Shown here: piece by piece, positions 18,901 through 30,972 of the stretch
Layout of the letters: each line of letters starts with the position of its first letter
How positions within the stretch are numbered: the first letter of the stretch is position 1
Source of the DNA: Hyphococcus sp.
GTDB lineage: Bacteria > Pseudomonadota > Alphaproteobacteria > Caulobacterales > Parvularculaceae
Assembly: GCA_028284345.1 (NCBI GenBank)
Contig: JANQRY010000006.1
Location: forward strand, 186,001 to 250,000
Direction: 5' to 3'
Length of the DNA stretch: 64,000 nucleotides
Position numbers and translations under genes: made by a program
The notes under the pieces: model-generated
Databases searched by the model: none
Seen by the model: the letters and a program-made list of their open reading frames with translations, nothing else
What the model was told of the DNA's origin: nothing

Positions 18901-20026
18901 ATGCGCGCGGAAATGCAGGCGCTCATCGATGAAACAAAGCAGTCGCTGGAACTGCTGAGGAGGCGTCTTTGACTGGGATAAAGCCCGGCGGGACCTCGAC
19001 GAACTAAACGCGCGCGCGGAAGACCCGTCGCTCTGGGACGATCCGGAGGCGGCGCAGGCGCTCATGCAACGCCGCAACGCCCTTGAAGCGCAGATGAACG
19101 CCGTCACGGAAATCGACGGCGAACTCAACGACATTTCGGAACTGGCCGAGCTTGCCGAGGCGGAAAACGACGAGGCGAGCCTCGACGAAGCGCAGGAGAT
19201 GCTCAAGGCGCTGCGCGACCGCGCCGCCAAGGCGGAGATCGAGGCGCTGCTTTCCGGCGAGGCCGACGCCAACAATGCGTTTGTTGAAATTCACCCGGGC
19301 GCCGGCGGCACGGAATCGAACGACTGGGCGGCGATGCTTCTGCGCATGTATGTGCGCTGGGCCGAGCAGCACGGCTACAAGGTCGATGTTCTCGAACAGC
19401 AGGCGGGCGACGAGGCGGGGATCAAGTCCGCGACCATCCACGTCAAAGGCCACAACGCCTATGGCTGGCTCAAGACTGAGTCCGGCGTTCATCGTCTCGT
19501 GCGCATCTCGCCCTATGATTCAAACGCGCGCCGCCATACGTCGTTCTCGTCCGTCTGGGTCTATCCGGAAATCGACGACCGCATCGAGATCGAGATCAAT
19601 GAGAGCGACTGCCGGGTCGATACGTTTCGCGCCTCCGGCGCCGGCGGCCAGCATGTGAACAAAACGGACTCCGCTGTCCGCATCACCCACGAGCCGACAG
19701 GCATCGTCGTTCAGTCGCAGAACGAACGCTCCCAGCACAAGAACCGCGCCACTTGCTGGAACCTGTTGCGCGCGCGCCTTTATGAGCGGGAGTTGCAGAT
19801 CCGCGAGGAAGCGGCGGCGGCGACGGAAGCGGCGAAATCCGACATCGGCTGGGGCCACCAGATACGGTCCTATGTGCTGCAGCCCTATCAGATGGTGAAG
19901 GATCTGAGGACGCAGGTCGAAAGCCCGAGCCCCGACGCCGTGCTCGACGGCGATCTCGACGCCTTCATGTCGGCGGCGCTCGCCGCGCGCATCGCCGGGG
20001 AGGCGGGCGAGGGCGCGGAGGCGTGA
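18901..20026 (+). CDS. prfB: Peptide chain release factor 2, programmed +1 frameshift at 18967-18973
   Basis: ATG18901...CTGCTGAGGAGGCGTCTTTGAC: zero frame stops at TGA 18970-18972; +1 shift gives ...[38 protein letters not shown] joined in frame to the tracked [19 protein letters not shown] motif. Confidence 0.95.
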
Positions 20027-21099
20027 CTCTGTTTCGCGCCGTTGCTGTCCTGTTAGCGGGCGCAACGTTCCTCTTTGCGTGCGGCAATGGGAGTATTGCA
20101 GCCGACAATGCTGACCCGCCAATGAAGGAAAACGAACTGATCGTACTGGCCGCGCCGCGCGACGGCGATCCCTATTACGCCGACGTCGCCGCCGCCATTC
20201 GTGATTTTCACATCGCCTATGCGCAGGCGATATTAGATCACGGCGACGATGTTCTGATCCTCGTGGGCGAAAAGTCCTATTCGCGCTATGCGCAATCGCT
20301 TGACGCGCGCCATCTCGTTATCGCGCCGATGGACGATATCTGGATGCGGGATTTTAGCCTATCAAACGCCGCGGCGCCGGTGATGTTTCGCTATACCGCG
20401 GCAGGGCAGGGCGGCGGCCGCCGCGGCCAGACGGACGCCGACGCTGTGCAGGAGAGGCTTGCGGCGCATCTCGAAGAGGCCGGGCTTGTCTTTGGCGAAA
20501 GCGATCTTCTCAATGACGGCGGCAATGTCGTCGACGATTATGCGGGCCGCGCCGTCGTCAGCCGGAAATTTCTACGCGATAATAATCTCGACGAAGAACG
20601 CGGGCGGCGCGCGCTGCGCGAAGCGCTTGGTCTTCGCCATGTGGCTTTCATCGAAGCCGATGAACAGGGCGGGCTTGAACACGCCGACGGCGTCGTCGCG
20701 TTTACGGACCCGAACCGTCTGGCGATCAACAGCTATCCTGGAGACCCGGCTTACGCCGCGTCGTTAAAGGCGGACCTTCGGGCCGGTCTTCCCGGCGTTG
20801 AAATCCTGGAAATGACAACGCCTTATGACGGGACCGCAATATACGACGATCGGTTTGGGTCTGCATGCGGCCTCTATACCAATATGCTCGTCACGCCGCA
20901 GCGCATCTATTTCCCGCAATTCGGAATCGCCGAAGACGCCATCGCCTTCGCGGCGATTCGCAGTTGGACCGAAAAAGAAATCGTTCCGGTTCCGTCGGCC
21001 GGCGTCTGCCATATGGGCGGCGGGGTTCGCTGCATGTCCTGGCAGCTTCGTGGGGAAAACGCTGAGAGGCTTCGGCAATGGGCGGCGGGTCGCGGCTGA
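20023..21099 (+). CDS. Agmatine deiminase / peptidyl-arginine deiminase family, predicted lipoprotein/secreted
   Basis: [52 protein letters not shown]-terminal [11 protein letters not shown] lipobox; GTG start overlaps the prfB stop. Confidence 0.88.
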   Translation: MTLFRAVAVLLAGATFLFACGNGSIAADNADPPMKENELIVLAAPRDGDPYYADVAAAIRDFHIAYAQAILDHGDDVLILVGEKSYSRYAQSLDARHLVIAPMDDIWMRDFSLSNAAAPVMFRYTAAGQGGGRRGQTDADAVQERLAAHLEEAGLVFGESDLLNDGGNVVDDYAGRAVVSRKFLRDNNLDEERGRRALREALGLRHVAFIEADEQGGLEHADGVVAFTDPNRLAINSYPGDPAYAASLKADLRAGLPGVEILEMTTPYDGTAIYDDRFGSACGLYTNMLVTPQRIYFPQFGIAEDAIAFAAIRSWTEKEIVPVPSAGVCHMGGGVRCMSWQLRGENAERLRQWAAGRG

Positions 21100-21320
21100 A
21101 AAAGACCCCGCCGCCGGCGCAGCGCCCCCTTGGCAAACCCGTGCGGCGCCCGCTAAAACCCGCCGCAATTTGGGGCCGAATGGTCGTTTCGTCGCATTGC
21201 GGCGAGGGGGCTGGCCCGTCCATCACGCTGCTGCTTGGCCCGGTTTCCACGGGGCCCGGCTTTGTCGCCCAGAGTTTCACCCGTTCTCGCCGTCTGGCGG
21301 GATCAGACGCCGGACCGGAC

Positions 21321-21950
21321 ATGATCGGAGCGATCGCTTTTTACCTATTCGCCGCCGCGGCCGTGGGGTGCGGATTCATGGTGATTGCGGCGCGCAACCC
21401 CGTGCATTCGGTGCTGTTTCTGATCAGCGCGTTCCTCTCCGTCGCCGGCCTCTTTGTGCTGATGGGCGCGGAATATCTCGCGATGCTGCTGGTGGTCGTC
21501 TATGTGGGCGCTGTCGCCGTCTTGTTCCTGTTCGTGGTGATGATGCTCGACGTTGATTTCGTCGAGATGAAACAGGGCTTCCTTCAGTACATGCCGATCG
21601 GTTTCGCCCTGTCCGTGCTGGTCGTGATCGAACTCATCATGATCGTCGCCGTCTGGACCTTTCCGCCCGAAAGCGAACTCGCAAGGGCGCACCCGGTCCC
21701 GACCGCAGCGGAAACCGTCGCCGATCCGAACGGGCCGACGAATATCGAAGCGCTGGGCCTCGTTCTCTACACCGACTTCATTCATTTCTTCCAGATCGCC
21801 GGCATGGTCCTGCTGGTGGCCATGATCGGCGCCATCGTGCTCACCTTCCGGACACGGGAAGGCGTCAAGAAACAGGACCCGGTCGCGCAGGTTGCGCGCG
21901 GGCGCGATGTTGAACTCGTCGACATCCAGTCGGGTCAGGGGCTGTCATAG
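21321..21950 (+). CDS. nuoJ: NADH-quinone oxidoreductase subunit J
   Basis: [31 protein letters not shown]...[26 protein letters not shown]. Confidence 0.95.
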   Translation: MIGAIAFYLFAAAAVGCGFMVIAARNPVHSVLFLISAFLSVAGLFVLMGAEYLAMLLVVVYVGAVAVLFLFVVMMLDVDFVEMKQGFLQYMPIGFALSVLVVIELIMIVAVWTFPPESELARAHPVPTAAETVADPNGPTNIEALGLVLYTDFIHFFQIAGMVLLVAMIGAIVLTFRTREGVKKQDPVAQVARGRDVELVDIQSGQGLS

Positions 21951-22273
21951 TGGAAAACAGTTTGCTCGACATCGGATTGGGACACTATCTCGCCGTCGCC
22001 GCGATCCTCTTCGCCATCGGCATGGCCGGCATTTTTCTCAACCGCAAGAATGTCATCGTCATCCTGATGTCGATCGAACTGATGCTGCTGGCGGTCAACG
22101 TCAATCTCGTCGCCTTCTCGCAGTTCCTCGGCGACCTGACGGGTCAGGTCTTCGCCTTCATGGTGCTGACCGTTGCGGCCGCGGAGGCGGCCATCGGGCT
22201 CGCTATTCTCGTCGCTTTCTTCCGTAATCGCGGCGACATCGCCGTCGATGACGCCAACCTGATGAAGAATTAG
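21950..22273 (+). CDS. nuoK: NADH-quinone oxidoreductase subunit K
   Basis: GTG start overlapping the nuoJ stop; [28 protein letters not shown]. Confidence 0.95.
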   Translation: MENSLLDIGLGHYLAVAAILFAIGMAGIFLNRKNVIVILMSIELMLLAVNVNLVAFSQFLGDLTGQVFAFMVLTVAAAEAAIGLAILVAFFRNRGDIAVDDANLMKN

Positions 22274-22287
22274 GAGCGGCGTCGGTT

Positions 22288-24399
22288 ATGGGGCAACTTG
22301 TCGTTTTGCTGCCGCTCTTCGGCGCCATGCTGTCGATGCCGGTGGGCCGCACCTTCGGGCCAAAGGCGTCGGAATATGTGACGACCGGCCTCATGGCCGT
22401 TGCGGCGATCCTCTCCTGGGTTTTGTTTTTCGACGTCGCCGTCGGACAAAATGCCCGCACGATCGAACTGTTCACCTGGATTGCGTCGGGCGGTTTCGAA
22501 GCCAATTGGGCCGTGCGCCTCGACACGCTGTCGGCGGTGATGCTCGTCATCGTCAACTCGGTGTCCTTCCTCGTCCATCTCTATTCCATGGGCTACATGA
22601 AGGAGTACGGCGAGCAGTCCCGCTTCTTCGCCTATCTGTCGCTCTTTACCTTCGCCATGTTGACGCTGGTGACGGCGGACAATTTCCTCCAGCTCTTTTT
22701 CGGCTGGGAGGGCGTCGGGCTCGCCTCCTATCTGCTCATCGGCTTTTGGTTCAAGAAAAAATCCGCCAACGACGCGGCGATCAAGGCGTTTATTGTCAAC
22801 CGCGTCGGCGATTTTGGTTTTGCGCTCGGCATCATGGCGGTGTTCTACGTCTTCGGTTCGATTGAGTTCGACGCCGTTTTCGAGGCCGTTCGCACCAACG
22901 CGGTCGTCGATCCTTACGGGGCCGTGGCGGCGGCGCCGATCCAGGAATTGCGGATCAACTTCCTCGATAATGACTGGCATGCGCTCACCGTCATCGCGGT
23001 GTTGCTTTTCATCGGCGCCATGGGCAAGTCGGCGCAGTTTCTCCTGCACACCTGGCTGCCGGACGCCATGGAAGGCCCGACTCCGGTCTCCGCGCTCATC
23101 CACGCCGCCACCATGGTGACCGCCGGCGTTTTCCTCGTTTGCCGTTGCTCCGTCATGTTTGAGTACGCGCCGAGCGCCGCGGCGCTCGTCACCATTGTCG
23201 GTGCAACGACCGCGTTCTTCGCCGCGACCGTCGGGCTGCTTCAGGACGACATCAAACGGGTCGTCGCCTATTCGACCTGTTCGCAGCTCGGCTATATGTT
23301 TTTCGCCGCTGGCGTCGGCGCCTATGACGCAGCGATGTTTCATCTCTTCACCCACGCGTTTTTCAAAGCGCTCCTGTTCCTTGGCTCCGGCGCCGTTATC
23401 ATCGCCATGCATCATGAGCAGGACATGAAGAAGATGGGCGGCGTTAAAGACATCCTGCCGCTCACGCATATTCTGATGGTGATTGGCACGATCGCGATCA
23501 CCGGCGTCGGCATTCCGAAACTTTACCTCTTCGGCGCGCCCTTTGGCACGGCGGGCTTTGTTTCGAAAGACATGATTATCGAAGGCGCCTGGCATGCCGG
23601 CCATCTGGGCCGGGCCTTCGGGAATTTTGCGTTCGTGATGGGCTTGCTCGCGGCGGTCATGACGGCGTTCTATTCCTGGCGGCTGATCTTCCTCACCTTC
23701 TGGGGCAAGTCCCGGGCGCCGGAATCGGTGCGCAAACATCCTCACGCTGTGCCCGATGCGATGATGTGGCCGCTTATCCCCCTCGCCATTGGCGCGATTG
23801 TCGCGGGTATGGTTTTTTACGGCGACTTTGTCGGCAAGGAGAAAGAGCAATTCTGGAACGGCGCGCTCTATTTCTCCGACACGCACCATGGAGAAACCGT
23901 CAAGGACGCCGAGCATCTGAATACGGAGGAAGTCGCCAGTGTTGCCGACGATCACGGCAAGGAGGGTCATGCGGAAAGTGCGAAAAAAGACGAAGAAGAC
24001 AAAATCCCCACGTGGGTTTATTGGTCGCCGTTCATCGCGATGCTTTTCGGCTCTCTCGCGGCGGCGTTCCATTATCTACGCGGCGATCCGTTGCGCCCCG
24101 GTCTCCTGCGCCCCGGCGGCATGATTTACGCCTTCCTCAAGAACAAGTGGTATTTCGACGAGATCTATGACTTCATTCTGGTCAAACCCGCGCTCCTCAT
24201 TGGACGTTTCTTGTGGATTGACGGCGACGGCAAGACCATTGACGCCGTGGGCCCCGACGGCATTGCCGCCACCGTTGCGTCAAATGCAAAACGCATCGTC
24301 AAACTACAGTCCGGCTATCTCTATCACTACGCCTTCGCGATGCTGATCGGCATCGCGGTGCTGGTGACGTTCGTTCTGATCCGGATGGGAGGGGGGTGA
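22288..24399 (+). CDS. nuoL: NADH-quinone oxidoreductase subunit L
   Basis: [64 protein letters not shown]. Confidence 0.96.
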   Translation: MGQLVVLLPLFGAMLSMPVGRTFGPKASEYVTTGLMAVAAILSWVLFFDVAVGQNARTIELFTWIASGGFEANWAVRLDTLSAVMLVIVNSVSFLVHLYSMGYMKEYGEQSRFFAYLSLFTFAMLTLVTADNFLQLFFGWEGVGLASYLLIGFWFKKKSANDAAIKAFIVNRVGDFGFALGIMAVFYVFGSIEFDAVFEAVRTNAVVDPYGAVAAAPIQELRINFLDNDWHALTVIAVLLFIGAMGKSAQFLLHTWLPDAMEGPTPVSALIHAATMVTAGVFLVCRCSVMFEYAPSAAALVTIVGATTAFFAATVGLLQDDIKRVVAYSTCSQLGYMFFAAGVGAYDAAMFHLFTHAFFKALLFLGSGAVIIAMHHEQDMKKMGGVKDILPLTHILMVIGTIAITGVGIPKLYLFGAPFGTAGFVSKDMIIEGAWHAGHLGRAFGNFAFVMGLLAAVMTAFYSWRLIFLTFWGKSRAPESVRKHPHAVPDAMMWPLIPLAIGAIVAGMVFYGDFVGKEKEQFWNGALYFSDTHHGETVKDAEHLNTEEVASVADDHGKEGHAESAKKDEEDKIPTWVYWSPFIAMLFGSLAAAFHYLRGDPLRPGLLRPGGMIYAFLKNKWYFDEIYDFILVKPALLIGRFLWIDGDGKTIDAVGPDGIAATVASNAKRIVKLQSGYLYHYAFAMLIGIAVLVTFVLIRMGGG

Positions 24400-25976
24400 T
24401 GACCGAGAGTTTTGCATCCCAACCCTGGCTGACCATGATGACCTTCGCGCCGCTTGTGGGCGCGCTGTTTATCGTCGCCGCGCGCCTCGTCGCGAAAAAG
24501 AACGCCGACGGCGTCGTTGAAGGCGAAGCGTTAACGCAGCTCGAGCGCAGTTCGAAGGTCATTGCGCTCGGCGCAACCGTCGTGACGTTTGCGATTTCGC
24601 TCCTCGTCTATTCGCTGTTCGATCCGTCGATCGGCGGCTTCCAGCTTGTTGAACAGCATCCGTGGATTGGCGGCGGCGTCTCCTACAAAATGGGCGTCGA
24701 CGGCATTTCCATCTTATTCGTGCTGCTCACGACCTTCATCATGCCGATCTGCATTCTGGCCTCGTGGGACTCCATAAAGACCCGTGTCGCCGATTACATG
24801 ATCGCGTTTCTCGTTCTCGAAACGCTGATGATCGGCGTCTTTTGCGCCCTCGATCTCTTCCTTTTCTATGTCTTTTTCGAAGGCAGCCTGATCCCGATGT
24901 TTCTCATCATCGGCGTCTGGGGCTCGAAGGGCGTCAAGGAGTTCGCTGGCTTTCAGATGCCGTCAAAGGTCTACGCCGCGCTGAAGTTCTTCCTCTACAC
25001 GCTGGTCGGATCGCTGCTTTTGCTGATCGCCATGGCATGGATGTATGCGACGGCGGGGACAACGGACATCGTCGCGCTCCAGCAATTTGATTTCCCCGTC
25101 GGCGCGCAGAAATGGTTGTGGCTGGCCTTCTTTGCCTCCTTCGCCGTCAAGATGCCCATGTGGCCGGTGCATACCTGGCTGCCCGACGCGCATGTGCAGG
25201 CGCCGACGGCGGGCTCGGTGGTGCTGGCGGCGATCCTGTTGAAAATGGGCGGCTACGGGTTCCTGCGCTTCTCCCTGCCCATGTTCCCCGACGCATCGAT
25301 GGATTTCTCGCCCCTCGTCTTTGCGCTGTCGATTGTGGCGATCATCTACACCTCTCTTGTGGCGCTCGCGCAGGAGGACATGAAGAAGCTCATCGCCTAT
25401 TCGTCGGTGGCCCATATGGGCTTCGTGACCATGGGCATTTTCACTGGCACCAAGCAGGGGATCGAGGGCGGTCTCTTCCAGATGCTCTCCCACGGCTTTA
25501 TCTCCGGGGCGCTCTTCCTATGCGTCGGCGTCGTTTATGACCGGATGCATACGCGGGAAATCGCCGCCTATGGCGGGCTCGTTCACCGCATGCCGCTTTA
25601 CGCTTTCTTCTTCCTGTTCTTTACCCTCGGCAATGTGGGCTTGCCCGGCACCTCCGGTTTCGTCGGCGAGATCCTCGCCATGACCGGCGCCTTTAAAGTC
25701 AATTCCTGGATCGCCTTTTTCGCCGCCTTCGGCGTTATCCTGTCGGCGGCCTACGCCTTGCGGCTCTATCGTCAGGTGATTTACGGCGATCTCACAAAAG
25801 AAGCGCTGATGGATATCCCCGACCTCAACAAGCGCGAACTCTTTCTCTTGCTTGCGCCGCTGATGTTCTTTGCGCTGTATCTCGGCTTTAATCCGGGGCC
25901 CGCCCTTGGCGTGTTCTCGCCGTCGGTGGATATCCTTATGGAAAATATGAGCGCCGCGCTCGGGAGCACGCTCTAG
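24399..25976 (+). CDS. nuoM: NADH-quinone oxidoreductase subunit M
   Basis: [49 protein letters not shown] 24396/ATG 24399 overlaps the nuoL stop. Confidence 0.95.
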   Translation: MTESFASQPWLTMMTFAPLVGALFIVAARLVAKKNADGVVEGEALTQLERSSKVIALGATVVTFAISLLVYSLFDPSIGGFQLVEQHPWIGGGVSYKMGVDGISILFVLLTTFIMPICILASWDSIKTRVADYMIAFLVLETLMIGVFCALDLFLFYVFFEGSLIPMFLIIGVWGSKGVKEFAGFQMPSKVYAALKFFLYTLVGSLLLLIAMAWMYATAGTTDIVALQQFDFPVGAQKWLWLAFFASFAVKMPMWPVHTWLPDAHVQAPTAGSVVLAAILLKMGGYGFLRFSLPMFPDASMDFSPLVFALSIVAIIYTSLVALAQEDMKKLIAYSSVAHMGFVTMGIFTGTKQGIEGGLFQMLSHGFISGALFLCVGVVYDRMHTREIAAYGGLVHRMPLYAFFFLFFTLGNVGLPGTSGFVGEILAMTGAFKVNSWIAFFAAFGVILSAAYALRLYRQVIYGDLTKEALMDIPDLNKRELFLLLAPLMFFALYLGFNPGPALGVFSPSVDILMENMSAALGSTL

Positions 25977-25979
25977 GTC

Positions 25980-27422
25980 ATGGGCATTTTCGAACAGCTT
26001 TCCTATGCGCTGCCCGAACTGACGCTCGCCGTCGGGTCGATGGTCCTGCTCGTCGTCGGCGTTTTTCTTGGCGACAAGTCGGCGCGGCAGATCGCATACG
26101 CCAGCGTCGGGTTGCTGATCCTTGCGCTGGTCCTTGTCGTCGCCGGACCGTCGGCGGGCGCCGCGTCCCTGTTTGGCGGCGCGTTCGAAATCGACGCGTT
26201 CTCGTCATTTTCGAAAGTGATCATATTCGCCGCCGCAGCGATCGCCATCCTGATGTCGCAACAATTTATTGACGGCAAAAACGGCGGCCAATTTGAATAT
26301 CCCGTGCTGATCGTGCTTGCGGCCTTCGGCATGGCGCTGATGGTTTCGGCCAACGACCTCATTGCGCTTTACATGGGCGTGGAGATGCAGAGCCTGGCGC
26401 TTTACATTCTCGCCGCCTTCAACCGCGACAGCCGGCGCTCGACGGAAGCGGGCCTTAAATACTTCGTCCTCGGCGCCTTGTCGTCCGGTCTTCTGCTCTA
26501 CGGCGCCTCGCTCGTTTACGGCTTTTCCGGCTCGACCTCGTTTGACGATATCGCCCGGGTCGCGGCGGCTGAAACCGACAATGCGGGGTTGATCATCGGG
26601 CTGGTCTTCCTGATCTGCGGCCTTGCGTTCAAGGTTTCCGCCGCGCCGTTCCATATGTGGACCCCGGACGTTTACGAGGGCGCCCCGACGCCGGTGACGG
26701 CCTTCTTCGCCGCTGCGCCGAAACTCGCGGCCATGGCGCTGCTGGCGCGGGCGATGGTGGTTTCCTTCCCGGGCGTTCTGGAAGACTGGCAGCCGGTGAT
26801 CGCCATGATCGCCGTCGCGTCGATGATCGTCGGCGCCTTTTCGGCGATTGCCCAGACCAACATCAAACGCCTCATGGCCTATTCGTCGATCGGGCATATG
26901 GGCTACGCCCTTGTGGGCCTCGCCGCCGGGACGCGCGAGGGCGTGACGGCGGTCCTCATCTATATGGCGATCTATGTCGCCATGACCATTGGCGCGTTTG
27001 CCTGCATCCTGATGATGCGCCGGCGCGGGGGCATGACCGAAAACATCGACGACCTCGCCGGTCTTTCGAGATCGAACGTGCCGCTAGCGGTGATTTTGAC
27101 TGTTCTGTTGTTTTCGCTCGCCGGGGTGCCGCCGCTCGCCGGCTTTTTCGGCAAGTGGTTTGTATTCTTCGCCGCGGTTGACGCCGGCCTTGTATGGCTT
27201 GCCGTCGTCGGCGTGCTCGCAAGCGCGGTGTCCGCGTTTTACTATCTGCGCATTGTCTGGTTCATGTGGTTTGACGAGCCGGCGCCCGCCTTCGAGCGCG
27301 ATGTCGGCCCGACATTGCGGTTCGCCGCCTGGGGTTCGGCTGCGCTGATGATCCCGTTATTGCCAATTTATATCGGGCAGTTGCGAGGCGTCGCCGAAAC
27401 CGCGGCGGCCGCGCTGTTCTAA
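25980..27422 (+). CDS. nuoN: NADH-quinone oxidoreductase subunit N
   Basis: LYMGVEMQSLALYILAAFNR; FKVSAAPFHMWTPDVYEGAPTPVTAFF; GVPPLAGFFGKW. Confidence 0.95.
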   Translation: MGIFEQLSYALPELTLAVGSMVLLVVGVFLGDKSARQIAYASVGLLILALVLVVAGPSAGAASLFGGAFEIDAFSSFSKVIIFAAAAIAILMSQQFIDGKNGGQFEYPVLIVLAAFGMALMVSANDLIALYMGVEMQSLALYILAAFNRDSRRSTEAGLKYFVLGALSSGLLLYGASLVYGFSGSTSFDDIARVAAAETDNAGLIIGLVFLICGLAFKVSAAPFHMWTPDVYEGAPTPVTAFFAAAPKLAAMALLARAMVVSFPGVLEDWQPVIAMIAVASMIVGAFSAIAQTNIKRLMAYSSIGHMGYALVGLAAGTREGVTAVLIYMAIYVAMTIGAFACILMMRRRGGMTENIDDLAGLSRSNVPLAVILTVLLFSLAGVPPLAGFFGKWFVFFAAVDAGLVWLAVVGVLASAVSAFYYLRIVWFMWFDEPAPAFERDVGPTLRFAAWGSAALMIPLLPIYIGQLRGVAETAAAALF

Positions 27423-27425
27423 CCC

Positions 27426-28172
27426 GTGAAACGCTTACCCTCGGGCGCGCGGCTGGAAATATTCGACAGGCTTGATTCCACAAGCGCCGAGGCCAAACGA
27501 CGCGCAGCGGCCGGCGCGATCGAGCCCGCATGGATCTTCGCCCGCGAACAGACCGCCGGCTACGGACGGCGCGGCCGCCCCTGGGAATCCGGTCTTGGAA
27601 ATTTTGCCGCGACCTATGTGTTTGAACCGGCGGGCCGTCCCGGCGATCTCGGCCAGCTTTCCTATATCACCGCGCTCGCCGTCGCGGAGGCGCTGGACGG
27701 CTACGCAATAGACGGGGCGCTGGCGCTAAAGTGGCCGAACGATGTCCTGCTCGGCGGCGCTAAAATCGCCGGCCTTCTGCTTGAGACCGTTGACGTCGGC
27801 GGGCGTGTCATCCTCTGCATCGGGATTGGCGTGAACCTCAACGCCGCGCCGCGTGGGCTGGAATATCCCGTGGCCCGTCTTGCGGACCATCTGCGCCCCG
27901 GGGTTTCCTCGCCCGCGCCGGAGACATTGGCGGCGCAGATCGACGAACAGTTCGCCGCCTATTACGCCCTGTGGCGGCGCGACGGCTTTTCGCCGATCCG
28001 TGCTGCGTGGCTTGCCCGGGCCAAAGGCGTCGGGGCGAAGGTCCGGGTGCGCCTTCCCAATGAGGAGTTTTCCGGGATTTTTACCGATCTCGACGAAACG
28101 GGCGCGCTGGTCCTGAAAGTCGGCGACGCGGAGCGACGCATCACGGCCGGTGAAATCATGTTTGGCGATTGA
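27426..28172 (+). CDS. birA: Biotin--[acetyl-CoA-carboxylase] ligase
   Basis: GTG start; [41 protein letters not shown]. Confidence 0.92.
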   Translation: MKRLPSGARLEIFDRLDSTSAEAKRRAAAGAIEPAWIFAREQTAGYGRRGRPWESGLGNFAATYVFEPAGRPGDLGQLSYITALAVAEALDGYAIDGALALKWPNDVLLGGAKIAGLLLETVDVGGRVILCIGIGVNLNAAPRGLEYPVARLADHLRPGVSSPAPETLAAQIDEQFAAYYALWRRDGFSPIRAAWLARAKGVGAKVRVRLPNEEFSGIFTDLDETGALVLKVGDAERRITAGEIMFGD

Positions 28173-28222
28173 ACCGCGCGCGCCCTATAATCCCGAAACG
28201 AACAAAAAGGCTTAGCTCCCGC

Positions 28223-28996
28223 ATGCTTCTCGCCATTGACGTCGGCAATACCAATTCCGTTATCGCGCTTTTTGAAGGCGATGCGCCGACATCCGTCTGG
28301 CGGACCTCGACTTCGTCGACGCGAACGGCCGATGAATATGCGGCGTGGCTGTCCGGCCTGATGGCGATGACGGGCCGGCGTCTGGAAGACGTCGAGGACT
28401 GCATCATTTCCAATGTGGTGCCGCAATCGCTGTTTCACCTGCGCAATCTTTCGCGGCGCTATTTCGGCTGCGACCCTTTCGTGATCGCTCATGACAATAT
28501 CCCGGGCGTTGCGGTGCGCATCCCGAAGCCGTCCGAGGCGGGCGCCGACCGGCTGGTCAATTCGGTCGGGGCGTTTGTCGCCCATGGCGGTCCGTTGATT
28601 GTCGTCGACAGCGGCACGGCGACGAATTTCGACATTGTCGGCGCCGACGGCGCCTTTGAAGGCGGGGTGATCGCGCCGGGCATCAACCTTTCCATGCAGG
28701 CGCTCCACGACGCCGCGGCGCGGCTGCCGCGGGTGGCCATCGAACGCCCGCCCAAAGTCATCGGCACGGATACGGTGGGCGCCATGCAGACCGGCGTTTT
28801 CTGGGGCTATGTCAGCCTGATCGAAGGCGTCATCGACCGCATCCGCGCGGAATACGCAAAGCCGATGAAAGTTGTCGCTACGGGCGGAATCGCGTCGCTG
28901 TTTCAGGGGGCGACCGATCGCGTCGACATCTTTGACGCCGATCTCACCATTCGCGGCCTTCACGAGATTTACAAGCGCGTAAAGGCGCAAGGCTAA
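28223..28996 (+). CDS. coaX: Type III pantothenate kinase
   Basis: [44 protein letters not shown]. Confidence 0.94.
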   Translation: MLLAIDVGNTNSVIALFEGDAPTSVWRTSTSSTRTADEYAAWLSGLMAMTGRRLEDVEDCIISNVVPQSLFHLRNLSRRYFGCDPFVIAHDNIPGVAVRIPKPSEAGADRLVNSVGAFVAHGGPLIVVDSGTATNFDIVGADGAFEGGVIAPGINLSMQALHDAAARLPRVAIERPPKVIGTDTVGAMQTGVFWGYVSLIEGVIDRIRAEYAKPMKVVATGGIASLFQGATDRVDIFDADLTIRGLHEIYKRVKAQG

Positions 28997-30648
28997 TGTC
29001 GCGTAAGGAACTGGTGTTTCTACCGCTCGGCGGATCGGGCGAAATTGGCATGAACATGAACCTCTACGGGTTCGGCACCGAAGCCAACCGCCAGTGGATC
29101 ATGATCGATTGCGGCGTCATGTTCGGCGATCTTGCGACCCCTGGCGTCGATCTCATTTGTCCGGACCCGACCTATATTCTGGAAGAACGTGAAGGGCTGC
29201 ATGGGCTTTTGCTGACCCACGGCCATGAGGACCATATCGGCGCCGTTGCGCTGCTGGCGCCGAGGCTCGGCTGTCCGATTTACGCGACGCCCTTCACGGC
29301 GGCGCTGGTCAGCCGCAAGCTTGACGAATACGGGCTCGCCAATGCGCCGCTGCGCGTCATCGACATGAATTCCAGGTTGTCGCTGGGCCCCTTCGACCTC
29401 GAATATGTCACGCTCACCCATTCCATTCCCGAACCCTCGGCCATTGTCATCCGCACAGAACTGGGAACGGTGCTGCACACGGGCGACTGGAAGATCGACC
29501 CGGCCCCGACTTTGGGGCCCACCGCCGACGACCTCGCCATTCGCAAGCTAGGCGACGAGGGCTTGCTGGCGATGGTTTGCGATTCGACCAACGTTTTTTC
29601 AAAGGGCGAATCCGGATCGGAATCAAAGGTCCGAAAGAACCTCGTCGACCTGATCAGCAAGCAGGAAGGTCGTGTCGCCGTCACGACATTCGCCTCGAAT
29701 GTTTCCCGCGTCGTGTCGATTTGCGAAGCGGCGGCCGCCGCCGACCGCAGCGTCTGTCTTCTTGGACGTTCAATGTTGCGTATCGTCGATGCCGCGCGCG
29801 AAGTCGGGCTCCTGCCGGAAACGCTGTCCTTTGTTGACCCCAAAGACGCAGGCCATCTGCCGCGCCAGCATGTGCTTTATCTTTGCACCGGCAGCCAGGG
29901 CGAACCGCGCGCGGCGCTGGCGCGCATCGCCCGGGACGATCACCGCGATCTCGTGCTGGGCGACGGCGATACGGTGATCTTTTCGTCAAAGATTATTCCC
30001 GGCAACGACCGCGAAATTTACAATTTGCAAAACGACCTCGTCGATCGCGGCGTTCATATCGTCACCGAGAAGGACGAGTTCATCCACGTTTCCGGCCATC
30101 CCTGTCGCGATGAGTTAAAGGCCATGTATGAATGGGCGCGGCCCCATATTGCGATCCCGGTCCATGGCGAGGCGCGCCATCTCGAAGAGCATGCCGATTA
30201 CGCGACGGATCTGGGCGTTGCGGAAACGCTGGCGCCGCGCAATGGCGATCTCATCCGCCTCGCGCCCGAGGGTCCTGAAATCATCGAGGAGGTTCCCGCC
30301 GGCCGCATGTATCTTGACGGCGACGCCTTGCTGCCTGACGGCGCCGCGCCCATGCGCGAACGGCGAAAACTTGGCTATGCCGGGGTTGTGGTCGTATCGA
30401 CGCTGCTCGATTGTTCCGGCGCGCTCGACGGCGCGCCGCAGATTTTCTGCAAGGGCGTGTTCGCTGGCGAGGCGCTGGCGGAACTGGCGGACGATATCAC
30501 GGCCGCCATCGACGATTTGCCGAAGAAAAAGCGTCAGGACGACGACGCCGTCGAGATTGCCATCCGGCGCGCGGCGCGGGCGTTCTTCGACGATGTCTGG
30601 GGCAAACGCCCGCTGATCGAAACGCATATCCATCGGAGCGGCGCATGA
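28996..30648 (+). CDS. rnj: Ribonuclease J
   Basis: LPLGGSGEIGMNMNLYG; LLTHGHEDHIGAVALL; VSGHPCRDELKAMYEWARPHIAIPVHGEARHL. Confidence 0.94.
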   Translation: MSRKELVFLPLGGSGEIGMNMNLYGFGTEANRQWIMIDCGVMFGDLATPGVDLICPDPTYILEEREGLHGLLLTHGHEDHIGAVALLAPRLGCPIYATPFTAALVSRKLDEYGLANAPLRVIDMNSRLSLGPFDLEYVTLTHSIPEPSAIVIRTELGTVLHTGDWKIDPAPTLGPTADDLAIRKLGDEGLLAMVCDSTNVFSKGESGSESKVRKNLVDLISKQEGRVAVTTFASNVSRVVSICEAAAAADRSVCLLGRSMLRIVDAAREVGLLPETLSFVDPKDAGHLPRQHVLYLCTGSQGEPRAALARIARDDHRDLVLGDGDTVIFSSKIIPGNDREIYNLQNDLVDRGVHIVTEKDEFIHVSGHPCRDELKAMYEWARPHIAIPVHGEARHLEEHADYATDLGVAETLAPRNGDLIRLAPEGPEIIEEVPAGRMYLDGDALLPDGAAPMRERRKLGYAGVVVVSTLLDCSGALDGAPQIFCKGVFAGEALAELADDITAAIDDLPKKKRQDDDAVEIAIRRAARAFFDDVWGKRPLIETHIHRSGA

Positions 30649-30890
30649 ACATCGTCGCCGTCATCGTCATCTTCGTCATCTGGTGGTGGATTGCTTTTCT
30701 CGCCGTCCTGCCCATGGGCGTCGAAAGCCGCTGGGAGGCGGGCGACGACGGCGTCGAGGGCGCCGATCCCGGGGCGCCGAACGACCCGCAACTGAAAAAG
30801 AAAGCCTTTCGCGCAACCCTGATCGCCGCGGCGTTAACGATTGTCACGTCGGCGATCATCGCCAGCGGCGTCATCAATTTTCGCGACTGA
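30645..30890 (+). CDS. DUF1467 family membrane protein
   Basis: MNIVAVIVIFVIWWWIAFLAVLPMGV...; typically follows rnj in alphaproteobacteria. Confidence 0.82.
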   Translation: MNIVAVIVIFVIWWWIAFLAVLPMGVESRWEAGDDGVEGADPGAPNDPQLKKKAFRATLIAAALTIVTSAIIASGVINFRD

Positions 30891-30972
30891 GCTCCATTGT
30901 CTTGCCAAGGCCGCCGGGCTGGCATAGCTACGCCCCGCAGGCGCGCGCGCCATGAAGCGCCCGGGAGCGGAT

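Noticed and set aside
21078-21320. 81-aa N-terminal extension of nuoJ in the track
   Set aside because: Extension has no NuoJ similarity; ATG 21321 gives the normal NuoJ N-terminus.
22270-24072. 600-aa minus-strand ORF
   Set aside because: Antisense to nuoL; charged low-complexity translation typical of shadow ORFs.
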